A stretch of DNA of 38,931 bases from Alphaproteobacteria bacterium. Its GTDB lineage: Bacteria > Pseudomonadota > Alphaproteobacteria > Reyranellales > Reyranellaceae. The notes below the pieces were generated by a model that had not been told where the DNA came from, searched no databases, and saw nothing but the letters and a program-made list of their open reading frames with translations. A program made the translations under genes and the position numbers. The stretch lies in the NCBI GenBank assembly GCA_019235415.1, contig JAFAKN010000231.1, positions 1-38,931 of the forward strand, given 5' to 3'. Of this stretch, positions 22,760 to 30,523 are shown piece after piece; within the stretch, counting starts at the first letter, position 1; each line of letters begins with the position of its first letter.

Positions 22760-23278
22760 ATGCGGCTCCATCACAATGACTATGTCTGCGCCGACCAGGA
22801 GCGCACCCGACATTTCTACGAGGACATCGTGGGATTGCCGCTGGTGGCGACGTGGATCGAGCAGGGTGAATCGCCCGACTTTCCCGGGCGAAAGATTTCG
22901 TTCGTGCATACCTTCTTCGGCATCGGCGATGGCGGAGCGCTGGCCTTCTTCGAGTTCGCCGATCCCGACGTCGCGGCCCGGTTCAAGGCGCAGCAGCAGC
23001 CGTTCTACGTGCACCTCGCCGTGGCGGTGAGCGAAACGACCCTGCAGGCGATCAAGCGGCGCCTCGTGGCGGAACAGATTGAGGTGCGCGAGCGGGATCA
23101 CGGATATTGCAAGTCGATCTACGCGTCCGATCCCGACGGGCTGCTGGTCGAGTTCACGGCGAATCCGCCCGAGGTCGGCGAGATCGATGCCTGGCAGCGC
23201 GCCACCGCGCACCAGACGCTGCAGCGGTGGCTGGCCGGCGACCGGACCGTCAACAACCGATACCGCGCGCCTGGCTGA
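22760..23278 (+). CDS. VOC (glyoxalase/dioxygenase-fold) family protein, possibly frameshifted at its 5' end
   Basis: The 172-residue product has the VOC fold: MRLHHNDYVCADQERTRHFY (metal His near the start), GIPL-like VGLPLVATW, FVHTFFGIGDGGALAFFEFA, a second module with FYVHLAVAV and the metal-side DPDGLLVEFTAN. It is a metal-dependent lyase, isomerase or dioxygenase of unknown substrate. The start is a problem. The good ribosome site GGAGGAAG sits before ATG 22707, but that frame (MTSHPAGTPIAV) is not the VOC frame. A one-step shift near 22742-22755 would join them. Otherwise translation begins at ATG 22760 with a weak site. A scrap of the GTCATCCCGACC repeat lies just upstream (22677-22695). 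Confidence 0.75.
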   Translation: MRLHHNDYVCADQERTRHFYEDIVGLPLVATWIEQGESPDFPGRKISFVHTFFGIGDGGALAFFEFADPDVAARFKAQQQPFYVHLAVAVSETTLQAIKRRLVAEQIEVRERDHGYCKSIYASDPDGLLVEFTANPPEVGEIDAWQRATAHQTLQRWLAGDRTVNNRYRAPG

Positions 23279-23485
23279 TCCGGCCCATGCCCGCGTGCGA
23301 CCAAAGCCTGCCCGACAAGGCCCGAAAATCGTTCCTGTGGTCCGCGAGGCGCGCGCCGTCGGCGAGCGGGAGGGCCGGATTGCGGCATCGCTCGACTTGA
23401 CGCCCGTGGCTGCGACTGTACGCCCGTGGCGCTGCCGACGATAGACGTCGAACTATCCCGAGCGCCTGCCGCGCGCCGAGAGATG

Positions 23486-24253
23486 TCAGGTCGTCTTGGC
23501 TTTGAGCTCGTCGAGCTGCAGGCGGGCGCCCGCGACCATGCACGACAGGTCGGACGTCAGCATCACCATGTCGAAGCCGCGCTTCACCGCGCCGGCGGCG
23601 AACGCCGCGCTGGCGCAGTGCATGACGCACTTGATGCCGGCCTTGCGCGCCGCCGCCAGGATCTTGTCGCACGTGGCGAGATGCAGCGGGTCCGGGTTGT
23701 CGCCGCGCGGCACCAGGCCCAGGGCGAACGACAGGTCGGCCGGCCCGATATAGACGGCGTCGAGGCCCGGTGTGGCGCAGATGGCATCGAGGTTGGCGAG
23801 GCCCTCCTTGGTCTCGATCATGGCCATGACGATGATCTCGTCGTTGGCATGGGCCACGTAGTCGGCGCCGCCATAGTGCACGGCGCGCACCGGCCCGGAC
23901 GAGCGCATGCCGACCGGCGGATAGCGACAGGCGGCGACGGCACGCGCGGCTTCCTCGCGGTTGTTCACCAGCGGCACGATGATGCCGTAGGCGCCGAGAT
24001 CCAGGGCCTTCATGATGGCCGCCGGGTCGTTCCACGCGACCCGCACGACCGGCACGGTGTCGGTCTGCGAGATCGCCTGCAGCAGGGGAGCGACGTCCTT
24101 CATTTCCGAGGTGCCGTGCTGCAGGTCCACGCACAGGGCATCGAAGCCCTGGCGGGCCATGACCTCGGCGGTGAACCCGTGGGACACCGAGAGCCAGCCC
24201 AGCGACGCCCACTGCCCGGCGCGCCACTTCTGCTTGATCTTGTTCGGTCGCAT
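23486..24253 (-). CDS. HpcH/HpaI family aldolase
   Basis: This 255-residue (beta/alpha)8 class II aldolase matches the HpcH/HpaI family: CVDLQHG (Asp43, active-site His46), VRVAW (Arg71), LGAYGIIVPLVN, metal ligand Glu147 in MIETKEG and Asp173 in GPADLS. Members cleave 2-keto-4-hydroxy acids (4-hydroxy-2-oxoheptanedioate, 2-keto-3-deoxy sugar acids) to pyruvate and an aldehyde. GGGAGA precedes ATG 24253. It stands alone on the minus strand, divergent from the DUF2157 gene. A link to the sugar-acid cassette at 4.4-6.7 kb is possible biochemically but not shown by position. Bases 23279-23485 carry nothing recognisable. Confidence 0.9.
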   Translation of the reverse strand: MRPNKIKQKWRAGQWASLGWLSVSHGFTAEVMARQGFDALCVDLQHGTSEMKDVAPLLQAISQTDTVPVVRVAWNDPAAIMKALDLGAYGIIVPLVNNREEAARAVAACRYPPVGMRSSGPVRAVHYGGADYVAHANDEIIVMAMIETKEGLANLDAICATPGLDAVYIGPADLSFALGLVPRGDNPDPLHLATCDKILAAARKAGIKCVMHCASAAFAAGAVKRGFDMVMLTSDLSCMVAGARLQLDELKAKTT

Positions 24254-24337
24254 GGTCGTTTCTCCCGATTGCCTCATTCAAGTCCGCGAACGTCTCAGCT
24301 CTATCAAACTCGAACGACCCCTTGAAGCCTAGCCGAG

Positions 24338-25594
24338 GTGGCAATCGACAGCTCGACCTCGCGGCGAGGCGGACCGTCGCGGCAGCTTGTCGCCCGCGAT
24401 CCCTTGCGTGAAGATGGCAACGTGATCGCCGAGCACTACCTGAAGCGGTGGCGGGGCGCCGGCCTGATCGACGACGCAGCCGTGCAGCGCATCAGTGCCT
24501 GGGAGGCCGCGCATCGCCGGCCGGTCTGGCTGTGGGCGGTGTCGGGCATGGGGGCGCTCGCCATCGGGCTCGGCGTCGTGTCGGTGGTCGCCGCCAATTG
24601 GGAAGAGATTCCCGGCAGCGCGAAACTCGCGGCCGCTCTGCTGCTGACGGCTCTTTGCGCGGGCGGCGTGTTCGTCTCCTGGCAGCGTGAGCTTGCCTGG
24701 CCGCGCGAGATCGGCGCGCTGCTGACGTTCGGGCTGGTGCTGGGCAACATCGCGCTGATCGGGCAGGTCTACCAGCTACAGAGCGAGGCCTGGCAGGGGC
24801 TGCTGACCTGGTTGGCGCTGTGCACGCCGTTCCTTGCGCTGGTTGCCTTCACGCGCCTGGTCGGAGCCCTGTGGTTTGCCGCCGCCATCGTGACGTGGTT
24901 CTCGGCCGACGAGCCAATCGAATGGCTGGTCAGGGGACTGACCGGTACTGCCTACGGTCATTTCTTTCCTCTGGTCCTCTACCTGCCGGCCTGCCTGCTG
25001 ATCGTCATGGCCGTCGTGCGCGGGCGGTGGCCGCCAGCCGAGACGCAGGGCGAGCTGTTGTTGACGCTGTCGCTGGCCGGACTGGCGCTTGCGGTCAGTG
25101 CGACGGTGGTCGCCCTCAACTCGCGGCTCGACTTCTGGCCTGCGAGCGCGGCCGCGCCTGTCGAGATCTCGATCGGCGCGCTGGCCACGCTGTTGGCCGC
25201 TGCGGCTCTGGGGCTTGGCAGGAGCAACGGACAGCGACGTCCCCTGATCGCGCTGCTGGGCGTGAGCTTCGCGGTTTGGACCGTTGCCCTGCTGCTGTCG
25301 CGCGCGTGGCACGCGGAGGAAGCGGGAGAGGCCACGTTCGAAGCCGTTTTCGGCCTGCTCTTCATCGTCTACTGGTCGGCGATCGGCTGGGTCGCGGCGC
25401 GGACCGGACATCGGGTCGTGTTCGGCCTGGCCTTCGCTTTCGTCGGCCTGCGATTGCTCATCCTTTATTTCGAAGCGATCGGCGGGCTGACCGCGACCGG
25501 CCTCGGCCTGATCGGCGGCGGCGTGCTGTGCCTCGCCTTGGCCTGGCTTGGGTGGCGCCTGACCCAGCGCCTGGTGCACGGGGCAACCCCGTGA
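24338..25594 (+). CDS. DUF2157 membrane protein
   Basis: The 418-residue polytopic membrane protein begins, after a hydrophilic lead, with the soluble DUF2157 segment AEHYLKRWRGAGLIDDAAVQ (residues about 31-50). About ten hydrophobic helices follow from residue 65 to the end, including ALAIGLGVVSVVAANWEEIP, a well-conserved spot in the family. The function of DUF2157 proteins is unknown. Its stop overlaps the start of the GDYXXLXY-type gene (GTGA at 25591-25594), a common pairing, so the two products probably act together in the membrane. The start is uncertain: GTG 24338 is the outer choice, and GTG 24422 would begin just before the family domain. Confidence 0.85.
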   Translation: MAIDSSTSRRGGPSRQLVARDPLREDGNVIAEHYLKRWRGAGLIDDAAVQRISAWEAAHRRPVWLWAVSGMGALAIGLGVVSVVAANWEEIPGSAKLAAALLLTALCAGGVFVSWQRELAWPREIGALLTFGLVLGNIALIGQVYQLQSEAWQGLLTWLALCTPFLALVAFTRLVGALWFAAAIVTWFSADEPIEWLVRGLTGTAYGHFFPLVLYLPACLLIVMAVVRGRWPPAETQGELLLTLSLAGLALAVSATVVALNSRLDFWPASAAAPVEISIGALATLLAAAALGLGRSNGQRRPLIALLGVSFAVWTVALLLSRAWHAEEAGEATFEAVFGLLFIVYWSAIGWVAARTGHRVVFGLAFAFVGLRLLILYFEAIGGLTATGLGLIGGGVLCLALAWLGWRLTQRLVHGATP

Positions 25595-26148
25595 GTCGCA
25601 AGGCGATGGCGCTGCTGGTGATCGCGGCCCTCGCGCTCCCCGTCGTGGCGCTGGCGGCGATGGTGGGTCAGCAGGAATGGTTGCGCAGCCGGGTCACGAT
25701 CCTGACCGTGGCGGTGCGCGGCGCCGACCCCCGCGACCTGTTGCGCGGCCACTATCTGACGGCCGCTTTCGCGTGGGACTGGGAGAGCCTGCCGCGACCA
25801 GGAGCCGATGGCCGGATGCCGGCGGGCGCTCTGTGCGTGCTGGCGATCGATGCCGAGCGCCGACCCCGCGTGCGTCTCCTTCCCGAGCCGACTGCGGACC
25901 AAGCGAAGGCAGCCGCCTGCCAGCTGCTGATCCCGGGCTGGATGCTGAGCAGCGACACGTTCGTGCCGACATCGATCGATATCACCAACGGCGCCATCAG
26001 GCTGTTCGTGCCGGAAACCCGCGCCACCGAGCTCGAGCGGATGATCCGCGAGCGGCCCGGCGCGCTCACCGTCGATCTCGCGGTGCGCACCGATGGCCAT
26101 GTCAGCATAGAGGGCCTGCGCATCGATGGTCGGCTGCTGGGCCGCTGA
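25591..26148 (+). CDS. GDYXXLXY-type protein, partner of DUF2157, with altered signature
   Basis: The 185-residue product has one N-terminal membrane segment (about 6-25) and an extracytoplasmic domain. It sits in the usual place of a GDYXXLXY protein, overlapping the DUF2157 gene by 4 bp with GTG 25591. VRGADPRDLLRGHY fits the family lead-in. The signature itself reads GHYLTAAF (53-60), so Asp, Leu and the last Tyr are replaced by His, Ala and Phe. The rest (RVRLLPEPT, IDITNGAIRLFVPE, ALTVDLAVRTDGHVSIEGL) matches the pattern of this family. The function is unknown. Confidence 0.78.
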   Translation: MSRKAMALLVIAALALPVVALAAMVGQQEWLRSRVTILTVAVRGADPRDLLRGHYLTAAFAWDWESLPRPGADGRMPAGALCVLAIDAERRPRVRLLPEPTADQAKAAACQLLIPGWMLSSDTFVPTSIDITNGAIRLFVPETRATELERMIRERPGALTVDLAVRTDGHVSIEGLRIDGRLLGR

Positions 26149-26304
26149 GCCGGCCGGCTTCGGAAGCCTGCGCCAAGAAGCAGCGCGGGCCGTGCGGAGA
26201 CTTGAGCCAACCGTCTTTCGAATGCCCATCCCGCGTGAAACGGCCATCTCGCAAAGGGCGCCAGCCTGTATACCGACAACCGAGTAACGGCTATGGAGTG
26301 GCGT

Positions 26305-26676
26305 ATGCGTATCGCGGCGTTTGCTGGGCTGTTGGGACTGTGGTTTGTCGCTCCGGCTTTTGCGCAAGCATTGCCGGCTCCGTTTGAGGATGGCGGCGGC
26401 ATCGTCTGCGTCGATCGACAGACGGCCGTCGACCTCCTGACCGTGTACGACCAGGACATGGCTCTCGGCGAGAACCTGCTTGCCTATCTTGCCAGCAAGG
26501 GCGTCTGCGAACGCGCGACCTTCAGCGGCAAGCCCGTTGCCGACCGCTATGACGACCACGAAGGAAAGCAGCACGAAGGACATGTCTTCGAGGTGGACGT
26601 GACCGATGGCGTCGTCCTCGGAGGCTTGGCCAAGGCGTATATGCTGCTCTACGTCGTGCACGACAACGAGGCGTGA
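26305..26676 (+). CDS. Small exported orphan protein
   Basis: The 123-residue product has a clean signal peptide (MRIAAFAGLLGLWFVAPAFA, cleavage AFA|Q at 20). The mature 103 residues have two Cys (GIVCVDRQTAV and KGVCERATF) likely to pair, and end FEVDVTDGVVLGGLAKAYML then YVVHDNEA. GGAG lies 8 nt before ATG 26305; ATG 26293 is an alternative that adds four residues. No family is recognised. Confidence 0.72.
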   Translation: MRIAAFAGLLGLWFVAPAFAQALPAPFEDGGGIVCVDRQTAVDLLTVYDQDMALGENLLAYLASKGVCERATFSGKPVADRYDDHEGKQHEGHVFEVDVTDGVVLGGLAKAYMLLYVVHDNEA

Positions 26677-26697
26677 CGCGCACTTCGCCGGTTGTGG

Positions 26698-26853
26698 TCA
26701 GCGCCTTACCAGCGGGCTGAACCAGGACGGTTCGACACCGTTGCTCGCACCGCCGCGGCCGAGGAAGGTGCACATGTATCGAACGGTCGCCGTCACGGTC
26801 ACAGCGACCATGACGAAGACGAGCCCGAGAAAGATCAGCTGGTCAGCAGGCAC
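26698..26853 (-). CDS. Possible small single-pass membrane protein
   Basis: A 51-residue frame starts at GTG 26853 and directly follows an in-frame TGA, so this is the only upstream start. GAGGGG lies about 11 nt before it. The product begins VPADQLIFLGLVFVMVAV and continues as one hydrophobic helix (about 5-26), then RYMCTFLGRGG and a polar tail ending SPLVRR. The frame lies between the convergent 26305-26676 gene and the tail-tube-like gene. Composition and helix suggest it is real, but it is short and has no recognised relatives. Confidence 0.4.
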   Translation of the reverse strand: MPADQLIFLGLVFVMVAVTVTATVRYMCTFLGRGGASNGVEPSWFSPLVRR

Positions 26854-26959
26854 GGGACATCACCCCTCGCTTTAGAGCGACATCCTTGCTGCATCGGCCG
26901 TGCTGGTATGTGATGTTTGGCACAATACCTAAATCCTCGCCGCCGCCACGCAACGCCGA

Positions 26960-27463
26960 TCAACCCTTCTCCAAACCCTCGTGCGCAATATCGAGGGTCT
27001 CGATGGCCACTTCGTTCCCGGTTGAGTTGAGGGTCGGGCCCGTCCAATTCGTCGGCCAACCCTCTCGGAAATTCCACCGGGCTTTCGTGGCACCGTTGCC
27101 ATCCCGCACGATGATTGAGCCATTCTTGCGTTCGACCCTCCCGTCGATCGCTCCCTTGCACCATTGCCAAAGCTCGGCGTCGTCTGTGATGCCGCGCTTG
27201 AGCGAGATGTAGGAATATTTCCACAAGCCCGGCAGCTTGCGGACAGTCGTGGGGTCGGATCCCTGGCGATATTCGATCGAAGGGGAGCCGACGTCCAAGC
27301 CCGAGCATTCCATGAAGACAGCGCGCGCGATGCCCTCCAGTTCGAGCAGGAAGGGGTAGGCCCGATAAGGATCCCTGCGGTCGCGAGCCTTCGGAGCCGC
27401 GAATGAGAAAAGCGTGAGCGTCGGGCCGGCACCCATCGCAATAATGCTGCGACGCGTCAGCAT
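26960..27463 (-). CDS. Orphan phage tail-tube-like (T4 gp19 family) protein with a Tat-like signal
   Basis: The 167-residue product matches the T4 gp19-like tail-tube family of phages and contractile injection systems. Residues 32-167 contain DPYRAYPFLLELEGI, CSGLDVGSPSIEYRQG, then RKLPGLWKYSYISLKRG and ITDDAELWQW (77-101), plus a late NEVAIETLDIAHEGLE. Unusually it begins MLTRRSIIAMGAGPTLTLFS, a twin-arginine-like signal with cleavage near residue 25. Cytoplasmically assembled tubes have no signal peptide. TTAGGAGG is 7 nt before ATG 27463, so the signal is truly part of the gene. No sheath, baseplate, spike or other tail gene lies nearby. A secreted, repurposed tube-fold protein is inferred. 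Confidence 0.82.
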   Translation of the reverse strand: MLTRRSIIAMGAGPTLTLFSFAAPKARDRRDPYRAYPFLLELEGIARAVFMECSGLDVGSPSIEYRQGSDPTTVRKLPGLWKYSYISLKRGITDDAELWQWCKGAIDGRVERKNGSIIVRDGNGATKARWNFREGWPTNWTGPTLNSTGNEVAIETLDIAHEGLEKG

Positions 27464-27482
27464 CGAGACAGCCTCCTAAGTT

Positions 27483-27599
27483 CCGTCATCCCGACCGGAG
27501 CGCGAAGCGCGTAGTGGAGGGACCTTTCACGTTTCCGTTGACGCCAAGACGGGTCCCTCCGCTACGCCTCGCTTCGCTCGGCTCCGGTTGGGATGACGG
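27483..27599. repeat. Intergenic inverted repeat, GTCATCCCGACCGG family, copy 3
   Basis: The arms CCGTCATCCCGACCGGAGC (27483-27501) and GCTCCGGTTGGGATGACGG (27581-27599) are complementary apart from one G-U pair, with inner GGAGGGACC facing GGTCCCTCC. It is the closest relative of the element at 6899-7011. It fills most of the gap between the tail-tube-like gene and the cupin gene. Confidence 0.85.
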
Positions 27600-27725
27600 A
27601 AGGATTTTCCCACACCTGCCCGACGTTCACGGTGTCCGATCATCTATACCCATTGTCGCATCATCGAAAGACCGACGCGCGCCGAGGATCTATGATGTGC
27701 CCTCGTCGAACGACGTTGGGCTGGC

Positions 27726-28424
27726 ATGGAAATCAATGCTGACTTCTCGCGGCGCGTCGCGGTGCATGCGGCGCGCCTCCCCTGGGTGCCGTCGCCCATG
27801 GCCGGCGTCGAACGGCGTATGCTCGACCGCATCGGCGATGAGGTCGCGCGGGCCACGTCCATCGTTCGCTACGCACCCGGCAGTCGATTCTCCGCCCATA
27901 CGCACGACGGGGGCGAAGAATTTCTCGTGCTCGACGGCGTCTTTCAGGACGAGCACGGCGCGTTTCCGGCCGGCAGCTACGTCCGCAATCCACCAACGTC
28001 GCGCCATGTGCCCGGCTCGGCCGCGGGTTGCATCCTGTTCGTCAAGCTGTGGCAGTTCGATCCGGCAGACCGAAAAGAGGTCAAGGTGAATACTGCCGGG
28101 ATGGCCTATGACGCCGCCGCAAGCCGGCCCGGGGTGGAGTCGCTTGCGCTGTTCCGCGACGACTGCGAAGATGTTCGGCTGGAAAGGTGGATGCCCGATG
28201 GGGCGATCGAGCTCGACCTGCCAGGCGGCGCGGAGTTGCTGGTGCTGGACGGCAGCTTCGACGAGGCGGGCGAGCGGTTCGAGCCGCTTTCCTGGTTGCG
28301 GCTGCCGACCGGCAGCGCGCTGCAGGCCAAGGCAGGCCCGACGGGCTGCAGGCTATGGATGAAGACCGGCCATCTCCTGACAATTCAAGGCGGCGCCTTT
28401 CTCGGCCGGCGGCCATCTCTTTGA
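27726..28424 (+). CDS. ChrR-type double cupin protein
   Basis: The 232-residue product has two cupin modules. The first (about 42-112) has SAHTHDGGEEFLVLDGVF with metal ligands His58, His60 and Glu64, and a later His94 (TSRHVPG). The second (about 140-225) has ELLVLDGSFDEAGERFEPLSWLRLP but lacks the histidines. This is the layout of the cupin-like region of ChrR anti-sigma factors and of stand-alone ChrR-like proteins that sense peroxide or singlet oxygen. No anti-sigma zinc domain and no sigma factor gene are nearby, so it is probably a stand-alone metal cupin. The TauE/SafE gene follows 31 bp downstream. Confidence 0.83.
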   Translation: MEINADFSRRVAVHAARLPWVPSPMAGVERRMLDRIGDEVARATSIVRYAPGSRFSAHTHDGGEEFLVLDGVFQDEHGAFPAGSYVRNPPTSRHVPGSAAGCILFVKLWQFDPADRKEVKVNTAGMAYDAAASRPGVESLALFRDDCEDVRLERWMPDGAIELDLPGGAELLVLDGSFDEAGERFEPLSWLRLPTGSALQAKAGPTGCRLWMKTGHLLTIQGGAFLGRRPSL

Positions 28425-28455
28425 ACGTTCGAGCAGCGGGACAGGAGCCGTCTTC

Positions 28456-29229
28456 ATGCAACTGGGGGCGCAGCTCTCGACCCATGCCGTCTTTCTGGTT
28501 TTCGTGGCCCTCGCCGTCTATGCGCAGGCACTCACCGGCTTCGCGCTGGCGCTGATCCTTCTCGGCCTGATCGGCGCCACCAATCTGATGCCGCTGACCG
28601 ACGCCGTGAACGCAACGACGACCGTCGGTTTTTGTACGGCATGGACTTTCCTCTATCGTCGCAGAGCGCTCCGCATCGAGCGGGTGCTCGTACCAACCCT
28701 GGTTGCAAGTGCAGCCGGCATAATGGCCGGGGCGCTCGTGCTCGTCTGGCTGGCCGACACTGCCTACCAAGTCCTTCGTCTCGTCCTCGGCCTGAGCATC
28801 GTGGCGTGCGCCCTGTCGCTGTGGCATGCCGCACGACCGCTGCCGTCGCTGTCGTCTCCCGCGGCCTACGCTCTCACCGGCGGCATCGCCGGTCTCATGG
28901 CCGGCATGTTCTCCGCGCCGGGACCGCCGCTGGTCTATCTCCTGTATCGACAGCCGAAGCCCATGGCATGGATTCAGGAATCGCTCATGGTGATCTTCGG
29001 GCTGGGAACGACGCTGCGTCTGCTCATCCTGGTGCCCTCGGGCCAGTTCTCGCTCCTCTCTCTGCAGCTGGCGGTGGAAGCGCTGCCCGTCGTGTTCGTG
29101 GTGACGTCCTATGCGGCGCGGCGGCGAACGCCGCCTCTGTCCCCGAAGCTGTTCAGGGGCCTTATCTGCGCGCTGTTGATCGGTACAGGCTTCAGCCTGG
29201 TTACTAGCGCCTTCCTCTCGCTGCGCTAG
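28456..29229 (+). CDS. TauE/SafE (TSUP) family permease
   Basis: The 257-residue membrane protein has about eight hydrophobic helices and the two TSUP repeats. The first includes AQALTGFALALILLGLIG, and the second GGIAGLMAGMFSAPGPPLVY, where the family has G-hydrophobic-G-x-G-PP. TSUP proteins export sulfite, sulfoacetate or other organic anions, or take them up. The substrate is not evident. It is probably co-transcribed with the upstream cupin gene. Its stop overlaps the stop of a VOC fragment on the other strand. Confidence 0.88.
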   Translation: MQLGAQLSTHAVFLVFVALAVYAQALTGFALALILLGLIGATNLMPLTDAVNATTTVGFCTAWTFLYRRRALRIERVLVPTLVASAAGIMAGALVLVWLADTAYQVLRLVLGLSIVACALSLWHAARPLPSLSSPAAYALTGGIAGLMAGMFSAPGPPLVYLLYRQPKPMAWIQESLMVIFGLGTTLRLLILVPSGQFSLLSLQLAVEALPVVFVVTSYAARRRTPPLSPKLFRGLICALLIGTGFSLVTSAFLSLR

Positions 29230-29348
29230 CACCGCCGTCGAAGCGCAGGCCTGGCCTTCTGGCCGACCAACGCTTCGTAGAAGGCGACCGCCTTGTCCAG
29301 CTCCTCGAGAGGCAGGTAGCGGCGGACCAGGATGTTGAGAACCTTCAT
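29226..29348 (-). pseudogene. N-terminal fragment of a VOC family protein
   Basis: Forty residues starting MKVLNILVRRYLPLEELDKA and continuing VAFYEALVGQKAR match only the first beta-alpha unit of a VOC/glyoxalase-fold protein. A complete one has 110-140 residues. After Arg33 the frame shifts: one base fewer would give ARLRFDGG, the expected continuation. The open frame then stops inside the 3' end of the TauE/SafE gene, and the remainder is absent. It lies 15 bp after the serine acetyltransferase gene on the same strand, so it is a decayed downstream operon member. Confidence 0.6.
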
Positions 29349-29363
29349 GGGCAGCCCTGCCGC

Positions 29364-30308
29364 CTAGCCCTGTCGATCCTGGCGCTGATCGCTGCGCAGC
29401 TGAGCCTGCGTGATCTGGCTGTTGGGCGGCACGCTGTGGGTCAGCCAGACGCTGCCGCCGATGGTCGAGCCGCGCCCGATGGTGATACGGCCGAGGATCG
29501 TCGCCCCGGCATAGATCACCACATCGTCCTCCACGATGGGATGGCGCGGCCGGCCTTTGACGAGGGCACCCTTGCCATCGGTCGGGAAGCTGCGCGCTCC
29601 GAGCGTCACCGCCTGGTAAAGGCGAACGCGCTCGCCGATCACCGCGGTCGCCCCGATCACCACACCGGTGCCGTGATCGATGAAGAAGCTGCCGCCGATC
29701 TCTGCCGCGGGATGGATGTCGATGCCCGTCTGGGAATGCGCGATCTCGCAGATCTGCCGGGCGAGAAAGGTCGCGCCGAGCGCGTGGAGCGCATGCGCCA
29801 GCCGGTAGTGGATCAAGGCGGTCATGCCCGGGTAGACCAGGAGGATCTCGGAATATCCGGTGGCCGCGGGATCGCCGGTGTAGGCCGCCTTGAGGTCGGA
29901 CACGAGCAGACCGCGAATCGCCGGCAGGCCTGCCGCGAAGGCGCGCGTGATCGCCGACGCCTGGCCGTGCAGTTCCTCCTCCGAGGGCGTGTCTTGTGCG
30001 GTGAACGGCAAGGTACGGCGGACCTGGTCGTCGAGCGAGGGCAAGGCCCGGCTGAGGACCGTCCCGACATAGTCGTCGATCATCTCCGGTGTCAGCGCGC
30101 CGCCATTCGATGCGGGCCGCCCGTAGTGAGCAGGAAACAGCGCCATCGTCAGCTGGGCCACGGTCTCGACGATGTCCTCCCGCGACGGCGGCGGACGCAC
30201 AGGCCCGCGATAGCGGACATTGTGCAACACGTCGCGGGACTCCCGCAGCCCGCTCACGATCGAGCCGATGTCCGCTTCCGCCGACTCGGCACCCAACGGA
30301 ATGTTCAT
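29364..30308 (-). CDS. epsC: Serine O-acetyltransferase (EpsC/CysE type)
   Basis: The 314-residue enzyme makes O-acetyl-L-serine from serine and acetyl-CoA for cysteine synthesis. The C-terminal left-handed beta-helix is clear: LVYPGMTALIHYRLAHALHA, then TGIDIHPAAEIGGSFFIDHG (catalytic His region), TGVVIGATAVIGERVRLYQA, GRPRHPIVEDDVVIYAGATI and LGRITIGRGSTIGGSVWLTH. The long N-terminal part (about 1-150) is the helical domain typical of the EpsC branch. AAGGA precedes ATG 30308; an open extension to 30404 has no ribosome site. It is cytoplasmic. No cysteine synthase gene is adjacent. It is divergent from the Sel1-repeat gene. Confidence 0.9.
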   Translation of the reverse strand: MNIPLGAESAEADIGSIVSGLRESRDVLHNVRYRGPVRPPPSREDIVETVAQLTMALFPAHYGRPASNGGALTPEMIDDYVGTVLSRALPSLDDQVRRTLPFTAQDTPSEEELHGQASAITRAFAAGLPAIRGLLVSDLKAAYTGDPAATGYSEILLVYPGMTALIHYRLAHALHALGATFLARQICEIAHSQTGIDIHPAAEIGGSFFIDHGTGVVIGATAVIGERVRLYQAVTLGARSFPTDGKGALVKGRPRHPIVEDDVVIYAGATILGRITIGRGSTIGGSVWLTHSVPPNSQITQAQLRSDQRQDRQG

Positions 30309-30523
30309 GTGTTCCTTCGACTGATGCGACTGGTGCGGGAAAGGAACAACAGGCGAGCGGCGAATCGCAAGCACCATGCGCCTCACGGAGAAGAAGTTGG
30401 TCAAACCAACCCTTCAATACGGAAGGATTTTTCCCCGATCTCCCGCCGATGCCCTACACTGCGCCGATGCCGCTTGTTCTGGGCACCTTGCTACTGCCGC
30501 TGCCGCCGCCGAGCGCACTTTCG

